Positions 47,296 to 54,772 of a stretch of DNA of 64,000 nucleotides are shown here, in pieces (position 1 is the first letter of the stretch; each line of letters starts with the position of its first letter). The notes under the pieces are model-generated. The model saw only the letters and a list, made by a program, of their open reading frames with translations. It ran no database searches and was not told the DNA's origin. The DNA is from Villigracilis sp024434165 (GTDB taxonomy: Bacteria; Chloroflexota; Anaerolineae; Anaerolineales; Villigracilaceae), in contig SZPK01000018.1 of NCBI GenBank assembly GCA_030263665.1, positions 1-64,000 of the forward strand. The letters run 5' to 3'. Made by a program: the position numbers and the translations under genes.

Positions 47296-48333
47296 CTATG
47301 CCCTCTCCACCTGCTGCCCATCCTTCGTATCTTTGACCCTCCAGCCGAGCGCAGCGATTTCAGCGCGCAGGCGGTCGGAGGCGGCGAAGTCTTTCTCCGC
47401 CCGGGCTTGTTTGCGCTGTTCAAGCAGGGCAAGGACTTCTTCCGAGGGTTGATCCTCTTCTTCCGCAGCCTGGGCATCCAGGATCATCTGCCAAACTTCC
47501 GGGCGGATTCCTGTTTCAAGCGGGTCGGGCGGGGTACAGGTCCCCAACTCGCTGAGGGAAAAACTTGCGCCGGAAGGGTACATCTCCGCCAGTCCGTTTT
47601 TCAACACGGAGACCGAACTGACGCCGTGCACGCCGCATACGCCCTTTTCGCAGTCCATGATGATGCCGGAGTGTTCATCCAGCCCGACGATGATGTTTTC
47701 GGCGGGGGTCAGTTTGCGCCACTGTTCGAAGCGCTCCATGCCGATGAAGCAGCGGCTGGTATCCAAATCCACGCCGCCTTCGGCGTTGTTCCAATGCGGG
47801 ACGAAGGAAACGTGCATCCCAAAATCGGAGAAAAAGCCAAGCCCGTCCTTGACGTGGACATCCTCGCCGACTTTATAGATTTCATAGACGGGCAATACCC
47901 ACTGTCCCACCGAGATGGTGGCGGCGGAAGCAAAGACCAGCGTCGCTCCCTGCCTGTGCCGCGCGCGGACGACATCCCATGCCAGCGTGCCGCGCAGCTG
48001 CCGCGCCAGGTAACTGGGGCTGCCCGGTCCCATGAAGATCATATTGGCGCGCATCAGCGGCTTGAGGATATCCGGGTTATCGGGGCTGAACTCCGTTCCT
48101 TTTTTGCGGGCGGGAATCAGGTTAATCGTTGGTTTGTAATTTTGCAGGCGGGTTTTGAGGAAGTCGCCCACACGCCCGGCGACGAGAGAGGCGTTCAACT
48201 CAAAGCCGGCTGGCGTTTCGAGGATGGCGATCCGCAGCGGGTCCGGGATGAGGCGGGCAAGCGTCTCGAAGATTCGTCCGCCCGCAAGGGAGGTCTCGCC
48301 GGAGCCGAGGAAGGCAATGCGTCCAAGAGTCAT
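47296..48333 (-). CDS. Peptidase S51/cyanophycinase-like protein fused to a CysRS-type C-terminal domain
   Basis: 345 residues. Residues 1-270 follow the class I glutaminase-like S51 fold: I-A-F-L-G-S-G-E-T, M-G-P-G-S-P-S-Y-L, a candidate nucleophile Ser in F-A-S-A-A-T-I, and H-W-N-N-A-E-G-G. The last 45 residues (L-E-Q-R-K-Q-A-R-A-E-K-D-F, then D-R-L-R-A-E-I-A-A-L-G-W, D-T-K-D-G) closely resemble the C-terminal tRNA-contact region of cysteinyl-tRNA synthetase. Substrate unknown. Start overlaps the peroxiredoxin stop (ATGA). Confidence 0.75.
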   Translation of the reverse strand: MTLGRIAFLGSGETSLAGGRIFETLARLIPDPLRIAILETPAGFELNASLVAGRVGDFLKTRLQNYKPTINLIPARKKGTEFSPDNPDILKPLMRANMIFMGPGSPSYLARQLRGTLAWDVVRARHRQGATLVFASAATISVGQWVLPVYEIYKVGEDVHVKDGLGFFSDFGMHVSFVPHWNNAEGGVDLDTSRCFIGMERFEQWRKLTPAENIIVGLDEHSGIIMDCEKGVCGVHGVSSVSVLKNGLAEMYPSGASFSLSELGTCTPPDPLETGIRPEVWQMILDAQAAEEEDQPSEEVLALLEQRKQARAEKDFAASDRLRAEIAALGWRVKDTKDGQQVERA

Positions 48334-48818
48334 GTTAATTTGGATGACTCGTTTAATTGATCTATTACACTGAGAAAGGTCTCGTTATCGGGAATATCCG
48401 AGCGGGAGGCGCTGTAATGAACGTATCGAATGGAGCCGTTCAAATCCACGATGCAGTTCAAGGGCATGCGCCCCAGTTTGAAAAGATTCACTTCCTGGCG
48501 GTACAGCCGGGCGACGGCGTGCTCCGGGTCGGGCAGACCGATGAAAGGCAGGTTCTCCTTTGCCCAATAGCGTTTGAACGATTCCCGATCGTCCGGTCCC
48601 ACTGCCAGAATTTCGACGCCGCGCGATTGGAATTCGTGGTAATGATCGCGCATGCGCGCCAACTGCGCGCGGCAGTGCGGTCACAGAAAACCGCGCAGAA
48701 ACGCAAGCAAAACGGGTTTCTGCCCGCGAAAATTGGAGAGCCGGATTCGGAGGCCGTTGATATCTTCGAGTTCGAAATCGGGGGCAGACATGCCCGGAAG
48801 GATGAGATCGTTTTTCAC
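48330..48818 (-). CDS. Peroxiredoxin-like protein with in-frame UGA (candidate selenoprotein)
   Basis: AhpC/TSA-type thioredoxin-fold protein. Reading through one TGA (48683-48681) gives 162 residues: G-M-S-A-P-D-F-E-L-E-D near the N-terminus, then F-L-R-G-F-L-U-P-H-C-R-A-Q-L, equivalent to the family's F-x-R-G-x-W-C-P-x-C-R-x-Q-L active site, and a complete thioredoxin-like remainder to residue 162. U is residue 46. The GTG start at 48818 overlaps the previous gene's TGA (GTGA), and the stop overlaps the next ATG. A hairpin follows the UGA at SECIS distance. Alternative: a Cys-to-stop point mutation or sequencing error. Confidence 0.72.
48649..48679 (-). promoter_or_regulatory. SECIS-like hairpin after the in-frame UGA
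   Basis: On the minus strand, starting 16 nt after the UGA, loop AGUUG is closed by GCGCGC/GCGCGC, with a lower CGCA/UGCG stem beyond an internal loop. The loop distance and a G in its first two positions fit the bacterial SECIS consensus. Palindromic GC-rich coding sequence can form hairpins by chance, so this is supportive only. Confidence 0.5.
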
Positions 48819-49783
48819 TGCGCTTCGAGGTATCGGTTCACGGCATCCATGAACGGGATGGGACATTCCTCCTGCGGCACATGCCCGCAGGCAGGAAGCA
48901 TGACGAGCTCCGCGTTCGGCATTTCGGCGGAGATGGCTTCGAAATACCAGGAGCGGATCAAACGGTCTTCCTGCCCGGCGACGATGAGCGCAGGCGTTTT
49001 CAACTGCGGCAGCAGCGGGCGAAGTTCGGGGTAGGCGGGCGCGAAGGTCAGTTCGTAGAAGGCGCGGTCCCAGTTTTCGATCTTCAACAGGTTCAGGTAT
49101 TCCTGTTTGATCTCGTCGGTCAATTTAGTTTTATCATACCATTCGCGCTCGATGGTCCTGGGCAGGGATTCCTGATAATCGCGCATCAACAGCGGGCCGA
49201 TGTGCCGCGCCTGCGGAGTCCACATGATCGGCAATGCCCACGCCGGGAATTGTGGACCGTAACCGCCGCCCACGCCGGGGTCAACCAGGATGAGGGTTTC
49301 CACCCGTTCGGGGTATTCCAACGCGAATGCCACCGCCAGCCCGCCGCCAGCCGAATTGCCGACCAATATCGCTTTTTCCACGCCAAAGGCATCCAGCAGT
49401 CCGCGCAGAATTTCGATATTGGCTTTCATGCCGTAAGGGTTGGCTTCCCAATCTTCGGGCATGGGGCGTTCGGTGAGGCCGAAGGCGGGGCGGTCATAGG
49501 CGATGACCCGGCCGCGCGCGGCGAAATCGTCCATCACCTCGCGCCAGGAGAAGGTGCTGCCGCCGAACGGATGGAGGAGGATGAATGTGGTTTCACCCCC
49601 GCCCGCTTCCTTGTAATGGATGTCCACGCCGTTGATTTCGACGAACCGGCTGCCGGCATCCACAAATTCCCGTTCGCTCACCAATCCTTCCAGTTTCGGC
49701 ACGGGGACGGCAAACGGTCCCACCGCCATGGTAAGGCACGCAAAAAGGATGAAGAGAAGGGATATCTTTTTCAATCGTTTCAT
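48815..49783 (-). CDS. Alpha/beta hydrolase, exported or membrane-anchored
   Basis: 322 residues. N-terminal hydrophobic signal or anchor (K-K-I-S-L-L-F-I-L-F-A-C-L-T), then an alpha/beta hydrolase core: H-P-F-G-G oxyanion region, nucleophile elbow G-N-S-A-G-G, Asp in Q-E-D-R, catalytic His in C-G-H-V-P-Q-E-E. Epoxide hydrolase/haloperoxidase-like in overall pattern; substrate unknown. The following gene starts inside its stop codon. Confidence 0.85.
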   Translation of the reverse strand: MKRLKKISLLFILFACLTMAVGPFAVPVPKLEGLVSEREFVDAGSRFVEINGVDIHYKEAGGGETTFILLHPFGGSTFSWREVMDDFAARGRVIAYDRPAFGLTERPMPEDWEANPYGMKANIEILRGLLDAFGVEKAILVGNSAGGGLAVAFALEYPERVETLILVDPGVGGGYGPQFPAWALPIMWTPQARHIGPLLMRDYQESLPRTIEREWYDKTKLTDEIKQEYLNLLKIENWDRAFYELTFAPAYPELRPLLPQLKTPALIVAGQEDRLIRSWYFEAISAEMPNAELVMLPACGHVPQEECPIPFMDAVNRYLEAQ

Positions 49784-49787
49784 GGCT

Positions 49788-49838
49788 GGATGATGGGCGA
49801 TGGACGGTCTATGGTCTGCCGTCCATCGCCCATGGTCG
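49788..49838. repeat. GGGCGATGGACGG-type palindromic element
   Basis: GATGGGCGATGGACGG pairs with CCGTCCATCGCCCAT around a short loop. It lies between two hydrolase genes on the minus strand. Same word family as elements at 2453-2511 and 9289-9343. Confidence 0.75.
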
Positions 49839-49840
49839 AG

Positions 49841-50587
49841 TTATCGCAATACTTTCTCGAAGAAATCCGTTGTCGCGTTTGCAGCCAGAGTCCACTGCTC
49901 TTCGGGAGGGATGCTCGCGGCGCGGTCGCCGGCTTGAGGTCCGTATGAGGCGAATTGGGCATGGTTGCCGCCTTCGATAGCCACGAATTCAGCATCCGCC
50001 GGGAGGAGGTCTTGCGAATCCTTCACCATTTCCAATGGGAATAAACCATCGTTCGTCGCGTACACCGAAAGAACGGGGGTATCCCGAATCAGCAGCGCAT
50101 CATCGGCAGGGGTGGAAGCCCACAACGCCAGTCCTTTGATGTCGGGATGAACGGCGGCATAAGCGGAAGCCGCTGTCCCGCCGAGGGAATGTCCGCCCAC
50201 AAACCAGTTTTGAATTTCAGGGTATGCCGCCTGCACACGCGCCGCCGCGTTGGTATCGAACAAAGCGATGTTCAACGGCGCAGGCGTAAGCACAACGAAA
50301 TATCCCTGAGCCGCGATCAACCGCAATACGGGCGCATAAGCGCGATAATCCACCCGGGCGCCGGGATAAAAGATGAAACCGGTTTCGGGGCGCGGGGTTT
50401 CTGCGGGATGAAAAATCACCCATCCATGTTCCGCGCTCACGAACACCTGCGAATCCGAGTTCAGGGCGTTCAACGCAATTTCTGTGGCGGGGGCTTCATC
50501 GTTCGCCCACACCACGAATGCGACGGCAGCGGCAAACAGGGCAAGGACCAACACCGCCGCCGCAATTTTCAAATGTATACGTATCAA
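49841..50587 (-). CDS. Alpha/beta hydrolase with N-terminal membrane anchor
   Basis: 248 residues. A single hydrophobic N-terminal segment is followed by a dienelactone-hydrolase-like fold: F-I-F-Y-P-G-A-R-V-D-Y, nucleophile elbow G-G-H-S-L-G-G, N-D-G-L-F-P with the likely acid, and G-G-N-H-A-Q-F with the His. Substrate unknown. Starts 3 nt after the UDG stop, so both are likely co-transcribed. Confidence 0.82.
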   Translation of the reverse strand: MIRIHLKIAAAVLVLALFAAAVAFVVWANDEAPATEIALNALNSDSQVFVSAEHGWVIFHPAETPRPETGFIFYPGARVDYRAYAPVLRLIAAQGYFVVLTPAPLNIALFDTNAAARVQAAYPEIQNWFVGGHSLGGTAASAYAAVHPDIKGLALWASTPADDALLIRDTPVLSVYATNDGLFPLEMVKDSQDLLPADAEFVAIEGGNHAQFASYGPQAGDRAASIPPEEQWTLAANATTDFFEKVLR

Positions 50588-50590
50588 ACA

Positions 50591-51247
50591 CTACCTCTTT
50601 GCGAGTTCTTTTGCCTTTTCCCAAACGGCATCGAACATTTCCGGCGTCAACTTTTTTGTGGAGGTATTCTGCCGGCTGGGGTGATAGGAGCACAGCAGCC
50701 AATGACCGGTGGTCAGTTTATAAGCCGCGCCATGCGAGAACTTCAAGCCGCTGACCGCGAATATTTTGAGGATGCGGTCGAAGGCGATCTTACCCAGGCA
50801 TACGATCACCTTCGGGTTGATGATTTCCAGTTCGCGTTCGAGGAACGGCTGGCAGTTATTCAACTCTTCGAGACTGGGTTTGTTATCGGGAGGCGCGCAG
50901 CGGCCCGACGCGGTGATGTACATATCCCTGAGGATGAGCCCATCGCTTCGAGACTCCGCCCGGGGCTGGTTCGCGTACCCAGCCTTGTGCAGCGCCGGAA
51001 ACAGGAAATCCCCCGAAGCATCCCCGGTGAACTGACGCCCGGTGCGGTTCGAGCCGTGCGCGCCGGGAGCAAGCCCCACCACCAGCACGCGCGCGTTTGG
51101 GTCGCCGAATCCGGGCACGGGTCTGCCCCAATATTCCTCGTCCTTGTACGCCCTGCGTTTGACCCGCGCCACCTCCTCGCGCCATACCACGAGACGGGGG
51201 CATTTGCGGCAGGTGATGATCTGCTGATTGTGCTGGTCGAGGTTCAT
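50591..51247 (-). CDS. udgB: Uracil-DNA glycosylase, family 5 (UDGb)
   Basis: Removes uracil and other deaminated bases from DNA. 218 residues with a [4Fe-4S] ligand set beginning C-R-K-C. Motif 1 is G-L-A-P-G-A-H-G-S-N, lacking the catalytic Asp of family 1 as typical of family 5, and motif 2 is S-Y-H-P-S-R-Q-N-T. The G-A-H-G motif distinguishes it from family 4. Confidence 0.88.
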   Translation of the reverse strand: MNLDQHNQQIITCRKCPRLVVWREEVARVKRRAYKDEEYWGRPVPGFGDPNARVLVVGLAPGAHGSNRTGRQFTGDASGDFLFPALHKAGYANQPRAESRSDGLILRDMYITASGRCAPPDNKPSLEELNNCQPFLERELEIINPKVIVCLGKIAFDRILKIFAVSGLKFSHGAAYKLTTGHWLLCSYHPSRQNTSTKKLTPEMFDAVWEKAKELAKR

Positions 51248-51283
51248 GAGGGATTGGAAGATTAGAGATTAGGAATTGGAGGA

Positions 51284-52315
51284 TTAGAGGATGAGCATGG
51301 CGTCGCCGAAGGAATAAAAGCGATAGCCTTCCTTTATGGCGAGTTCGTAAGTCTGCAAAATTCTTTCCCTTCCCGCGAACGCGCTGACCAGCATGATGAG
51401 CGTGGACCTGGGAAGGTGAAAATTTGTGATCAGCGCATCCACCACTTTGAACCGATAGCCAGGGAGGATGAATAGCGTTGTGAGTCCTGCGTAGGGCGAG
51501 ATAATATCTCTTCCTACGCTTGCGCTTTCGAGCGTTCGCACACTCGTTGTCCCCGCTGCGATCACCCGCCCTCCATTGCGTTTGGTCTCGTTGATGGCGT
51601 CCGCCGTCTCCTGCGGGAGATGGCACCACTCGCTGTGGATTTTATGTTCCTCGGGGTTGTCTTCATTCACGGGCGCGAAGGTATCCAACCCAACGTGCAA
51701 GGTCACATACGCGACCTTTACTCCATTCCGCTTGAGCACTTCCAACAGTTCCGACGTGAAGTGCAGTCCCGCCGTCGGCGCGGCGGCAGAACCCGGCTCT
51801 TTGGCAAAGACGGTTTGATAGCGTTCGGGGTCATTTAGTTTTTCATGAATATACGGCGGGAGCGGGACGTTCCCAACTTGAGAAAAGTATGGCTCGATGG
51901 GTTCGGAGAATCGAATCAAACGTTCTAAGCCTTCGAGAAGTTCGAGGATTTTGGCTTTGATGATTTTTGTCGCGTTACTGGCGATGACCTCGATTAACAT
52001 CTCTTTGCCTACGCGCAAGCCCTTGCCGCCCACCAATGCTTCCCATGTCAGCTCGTCGCGGCGGCGGAGAAGCAGGAGTTCCACTTTCCCGCCGGTTTCC
52101 TTACGGGCAAAGATGCGGGCGGGGATGACGCGCGTCTGGTTTAAAACCAATAAATCCCCCGCCTGCAAATAATCCCGAATATCGCGAAAAATCCTGTGCT
52201 CCACCCCGCCGGTCTGACGGTTCAAAACCAGCAGACGCGAAGAATCGCGCGGCTCAACAGGCGCCTGCGCGATGGAGGATTCGGGGAGACGGTAGTCGAA
52301 GTCGGAGGTTTTCAT
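51284..52315 (-). CDS. queA: S-adenosylmethionine:tRNA ribosyltransferase-isomerase QueA
   Basis: Makes epoxyqueuosine in tRNA by transferring and isomerising the ribosyl group of SAM to 7-aminomethyl-7-deazaguanine. 343 residues, standard length. D-Y-x-L-P at the start, R-D-S-S-R-L-L, G-S-A-A-P-T-A-G-L-H-F-T, and the C-terminal Y-S-F-G-D-A-M-L-I-L. The first 45 bp of the gene are repeated, with an indel, at 53153-53203 beyond the VapBC pair. This suggests the pair was inserted between the DUF2905 gene and queA. Confidence 0.95.
   Translation of the reverse strand: MKTSDFDYRLPESSIAQAPVEPRDSSRLLVLNRQTGGVEHRIFRDIRDYLQAGDLLVLNQTRVIPARIFARKETGGKVELLLLRRRDELTWEALVGGKGLRVGKEMLIEVIASNATKIIKAKILELLEGLERLIRFSEPIEPYFSQVGNVPLPPYIHEKLNDPERYQTVFAKEPGSAAAPTAGLHFTSELLEVLKRNGVKVAYVTLHVGLDTFAPVNEDNPEEHKIHSEWCHLPQETADAINETKRNGGRVIAAGTTSVRTLESASVGRDIISPYAGLTTLFILPGYRFKVVDALITNFHLPRSTLIMLVSAFAGRERILQTYELAIKEGYRFYSFGDAMLIL
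52269..52314 (-). repeat. queA 5'-end copy 1 (direct repeat flanking VapBC)
   Basis: Codons 1-16 of queA. The same sequence recurs at 53153-53203 with one base missing in the C-run and a few changes. Both copies have the same orientation and bracket the toxin-antitoxin pair. Confidence 0.75.
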
Positions 52316-52351
52316 TTCGTTTGAACGAGCAATGTCCCGGCGTTCAAACGC

Positions 52352-52750
52352 TTACCTATCGAGCCAGAACAGAGAGAGTTTTTCTTTGATCGCTTTAAAT
52401 TCAGGGTCGCCTGTCACGAGTAGAGCGCCAAGTTCTTGCGCCAAAGATGCGGCAAAAGCATCAGCATAAGAAATCGAGTATTCCGCTTTTAACTGCGCGG
52501 CGGCAAGGATTCTTTCTTCCGCTGCATCATAAAATTGAATTGGTAATGAACGCAAATCCGCCAAAATGGAATGAGCTTTAACACGCCCCTGCTCACGACT
52601 CAAAATATAAAACACTTCTCCAACATTGATAAAACTCATTGCCAGGGAAATCTCGCCAATTTCGGCACGTCGAAGAAGTTCTTTTACTTGGCCGCCGCCG
52701 GATTCGGCAAGAAAATAGGCAAGAATAGCAAAAGTATCGAAAACATACAT
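52352..52750 (-). CDS. VapC-like PIN-domain toxin
   Basis: 132 residues, PIN-domain RNase fold. Acidic residues expected at the metal site: D in Y-V-F-D-T-F-A, E in N-V-G-E-V-F, D in S-Y-A-D-A-F-A, D in T-G-D-P-E-F. VapC toxins cleave tRNA or rRNA when their antitoxin is lost. Starts 3 nt after the stop of the antitoxin-like gene. queA begins 36 nt downstream, so toxin and queA may now share a transcript. Confidence 0.82.
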   Translation of the reverse strand: MYVFDTFAILAYFLAESGGGQVKELLRRAEIGEISLAMSFINVGEVFYILSREQGRVKAHSILADLRSLPIQFYDAAEERILAAAQLKAEYSISYADAFAASLAQELGALLVTGDPEFKAIKEKLSLFWLDR

Positions 52751-52753
52751 AAC

Positions 52754-53116
52754 TCAAGTTGCCACCTTCCAATAGATTTTCCAGGTTCCCCGCCCAAAGC
52801 CCTCACCCTGCCCTCTCCCATCGGGAGAGGGGGAAGTCATCCCGGAAGATATAACCTTGTTTGGGGTGAGGGAAGCCTCTTGAAACCAAGGCAGCCTTAT
52901 TTTGGCTTCTTCACGCGCCAAATCCGCCTTGCGTTCCTTCAGCAAAGCCTGAGTCAAAGATTTCTTTCCGGCATACTTGCCATACATGGAGTCGATATGA
53001 GCCAGTCTTTGCGCGCGAGTCCTGTTTGCGCGCAAAATCTTTTGAATTTGCTTATAGACCTCTGGCGAAAGTTCGATGGTTTTGCCACCAGGAGTAATCA
53101 AACGCGGGGCGGCCAT
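52754..53116 (-). CDS. Antitoxin-like partner of the PIN toxin, C-terminus altered by a repeat
   Basis: 120 residues from the ATG at 53116 (53140 is an alternative without better support). The N-terminal two thirds (I-T-P-G-G-K-T-I-E-L-S-P-E-V-Y-K-Q-I) look like a small DNA-binding antitoxin with a helical, Lys/Arg-rich middle. The last ~40 residues are encoded by a CTCTCCC palindromic element (52799-52875), giving a low-complexity S-P-S-P-D-G-R-G-Q-G-E-G tail. Assigned as antitoxin from position and size; exact family not recognised. Confidence 0.65.
   Translation of the reverse strand: MAAPRLITPGGKTIELSPEVYKQIQKILRANRTRAQRLAHIDSMYGKYAGKKSLTQALLKERKADLAREEAKIRLPWFQEASLTPNKVISSGMTSPSPDGRGQGEGFGRGTWKIYWKVAT
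52799..52875. repeat. CTCTCCCnnnGGGAGAG-type palindromic element inside the antitoxin gene
   Basis: CCCTCACCCTG, CCCTCTCCC/ATC/GGGAGAGGG and GGGGTGAGGG form nested arms. The element is read in frame as the C-terminal tail of the antitoxin-like protein. Relatives at 21061-21115 and 38477-38510. Confidence 0.75.
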
Positions 53117-53119
53117 AAA

Positions 53120-53142
53120 ACACCTTTCACAATACGGCAATT
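53120..53142 (-). promoter_or_regulatory. Promoter-like box upstream of the antitoxin
   Basis: On the minus strand GGTATAATTGCC lies about 20 nt before the antitoxin ATG, with AAAGGTG as RBS between. A TATAAT -10 is visible; the -35 would fall in the duplicated queA fragment. Suggests the insert brought or created its own promoter. Confidence 0.4.
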
Positions 53143-53152
53143 ATACCCCGAG

Positions 53153-53203
53153 CCGCGCGATGGAGGATTCGGGAGACGGTAGTCGAAGTCGGATGTCTTC
53201 AAT
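53153..53203 (-). repeat. queA 5'-end copy 2, degenerate (direct repeat flanking VapBC)
   Basis: On the minus strand it reads ACATCCGACTTCGACTACCG then CTCCC-GAATCCTCCATCGCGC, matching queA codons 2-16 with one base deleted and few substitutions. It is not a functional start. It abuts the DUF2905 gene. Confidence 0.75.
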
Positions 53204-53205
53204 GT

Positions 53206-53433
53206 TTACTTATTCAAAAAGCGGGAAATGAGATTCAAGATGACCGTCAAAATCACCGAAATCAAAATCGAAGTTGTGATGGGGAAATAGAACGACCCAT
53301 TCTCTCCTTCGATGCGGATGTCGCCGGGCAGGCGTCCCAGCGGAATGCCGAATTTCGCAGCCAGATACACTCCTCCGCCGATAAGGAAGAGGAGGATGCC
53401 AAAGAGCATGAGGTAACGGGAGAGGGATTCCAT
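53206..53433 (-). CDS. DUF2905 family small membrane protein
   Basis: 75 residues, two transmembrane helices around the family core G-R-L-P-G-D-I-R-I-E-G. DUF2905 genes are typically found between ruvB and queA, exactly as here apart from the inserted toxin-antitoxin pair. Function unknown. Confidence 0.85.
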   Translation of the reverse strand: MESLSRYLMLFGILLFLIGGGVYLAAKFGIPLGRLPGDIRIEGENGSFYFPITTSILISVILTVILNLISRFLNK

Positions 53434-53445
53434 AAAGCGCCTTAT

Positions 53446-53540
53446 GTCATTGCGAGCCCGAACCCCGCGAAGCGGGGCGAGTGGCGAAGCAATCTTATGG
53501 TTAAAGGGGGAGATTGCTTCGCTACCGCTCGCAATGACGT
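53446..53540. repeat. GTCATTGCGAG-type inverted-repeat element
   Basis: GTCATTGCGAGC...GGCGAAGCAATCT pairs with AGATTGCTTCGCTACCGCTCGCAATGAC. Full-length member of the family at 13227-13321, located between ruvB and the DUF2905 gene. Confidence 0.8.
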
Positions 53541-53541
53541 G

Positions 53542-54567
53542 TCACAACAGCCTCGGCTGACCTTCCTCCGTATAGGCATACCCCAAATGCTCATACGCGG
53601 ATTTGGTCGCCACGCGCCCTTGCGGGGTCCTGTCGAGAAAACCGAGTTGAAGCAAATACGGCTCGACCACATCCATGATGGTATCCTGCTCTTCGCTGAT
53701 GGATGCGGCGATGGTGTTCAAGCCCACCGGTCCGCCGCTGTATTTTTCGATGATGGTCTTCAGCACGCGGCGGTCCACATCGTCCAAGCCGAGCGGATCC
53801 ACTTGCAAAAGATCGAGCGCCTCTTTCGCAACCTTTTGCGTGATGATTCCATCCGCACGGACCTGGGCAAAGTCGCGGACACGGCGCAGGAGACGCAGGG
53901 CAATACGCGGAGTCCCGCGCGCGCGGCGGGCAACTTCCTCCACACCGCTCGCATCCGCCCTGACCTTGAGCATTTCCGCCGCGCGGCGGACGATGTTTTG
54001 CATCGCTTCGATATCGTAGTAATCCAGGCGGTAGACCGCGCCAAAACGTGCTCTCAGCGGAGCCGTCACCAGCGCCAGGCGGGTCGTCGCCCCAACGACG
54101 GTGAAGCGCGGCAGTTTCAGGCGGATGGAGCGCGCCGAGGGTCCCTTGCCGATGACAATATCCAGCGCAAAATCCTCCATGGCGGGATAAAGCACCTCTT
54201 CCACAGCGCGACCGAGGCGGTGCACTTCGTCAATGAACAGCACGTCGCCCGCCCGCAAGTTGGTGAGGATGGCGGCAAGGTCGCCGGCGCGCTCGATGGC
54301 AGGACCCGCCGTCACTTTGACGTTGACTCCCATCTCGTTGCCGAGCACATGCGCGAACGTGGTCTTCCCCAAGCCGGGCGGACCGTAGAACAGAACGTGA
54401 TCCAACGCCTCGCCGCGGTGCTTTGCCGCGTCAATCAAAATGGAGAGGTTTTCCTTGACCTGGTCCTGCCCGATGACATCCGCCAGTTTTTTGGGACGCA
54501 GGGCGTTATCTACGCGGTCGTCGGGCTTGGATTCGGGGTCGAGCGCGCGAGAGGAGGGTTTTGCCAT
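53542..54567 (-). CDS. ruvB: Holliday junction branch migration helicase RuvB
   Basis: AAA+ motor that with RuvA drives branch migration of Holliday junctions. 341 residues. Walker A G-P-P-G-L-G-K-T-T, Walker B L-F-I-D-E-V-H-R, sensor 1 G-A-T-T-R, arginine finger region R-A-R-F-G, C-terminal winged helix G-P-V-G-L-N-T-I-A. ATG at 54567 preferred over 54585 because a TATAAT box occupies 54573-54583. It lies downstream of the tandem GEMM array. Confidence 0.96.
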   Translation of the reverse strand: MAKPSSRALDPESKPDDRVDNALRPKKLADVIGQDQVKENLSILIDAAKHRGEALDHVLFYGPPGLGKTTFAHVLGNEMGVNVKVTAGPAIERAGDLAAILTNLRAGDVLFIDEVHRLGRAVEEVLYPAMEDFALDIVIGKGPSARSIRLKLPRFTVVGATTRLALVTAPLRARFGAVYRLDYYDIEAMQNIVRRAAEMLKVRADASGVEEVARRARGTPRIALRLLRRVRDFAQVRADGIITQKVAKEALDLLQVDPLGLDDVDRRVLKTIIEKYSGGPVGLNTIAASISEEQDTIMDVVEPYLLQLGFLDRTPQGRVATKSAYEHLGYAYTEEGQPRLL

Positions 54568-54574
54568 GAGGGCG

Positions 54575-54580
54575 ATTATA
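54575..54580 (-). promoter_or_regulatory. Possible leaderless ruvB promoter (-10 box)
   Basis: On the minus strand TATAAT ends 7 nt before the ruvB ATG with no Shine-Dalgarno between, so transcription would start at or next to the start codon. A TTGACC lies upstream but only 13 bp away, too close for a normal -35. If real, ruvB can be transcribed independently of the riboswitch array. Confidence 0.4.
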
Positions 54581-54627
54581 CCCATAAACCGCCGGTCAAC
54601 TCCCGGCGGAGTCGGAGGCGGTCTGTC

Positions 54628-54663
54628 TTAAAACCAGGCAGGGATGACGATAATCATCCCTGC
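54628..54663 (-). terminator. Terminator hairpin after the tandem riboswitches
   Basis: On the minus strand GCAGGGATGA, loop TTATCG, TCATCCCTGC (54663-54638) is followed by CTGGTTTTAAG. A 10-bp stem plus T-run is a plausible expression platform for the third aptamer. A second GC hairpin (CCGCCGG/CCGGCGG) follows near 54590-54612. Confidence 0.65.
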
Positions 54664-54678
54664 ATAAAGGTTTGCTCT

Positions 54679-54772
54679 TCGGCAGTCTGGCGATCCTGAC
54701 CACAAAATAATCGCGGTTTTAGACCCATGACTTTGCGTCCCCGGGTTTCCCCGGGTTTGCCTTTCGGCAGTC
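54679..54772 (-). ncRNA. GEMM-I riboswitch aptamer 3 (c-di-GMP type)
   Basis: Third aptamer in transcription order. Conserved blocks: GAAAGGCAAACC, a CCGGG/CCCGG hairpin capped by GAAA, GGGACGCAAAGTC, then TCTAAAACC and a 3' CTGCCGA closing strand. The base two before the conserved C (position 20 in Vc2 numbering) is G, as in c-di-GMP-binding members. It is followed by a short GAAGAGCAAACC word, the start of a would-be fourth unit, running into the terminator. Confidence 0.82.

Noticed and set aside
48681..48866. Two separate short genes or simple pseudogene at the TGA
   Set aside because: Both halves form one thioredoxin-fold protein in the same frame with maintained overlaps at both ends; selenocysteine reading is preferred though a mutation is not excluded.
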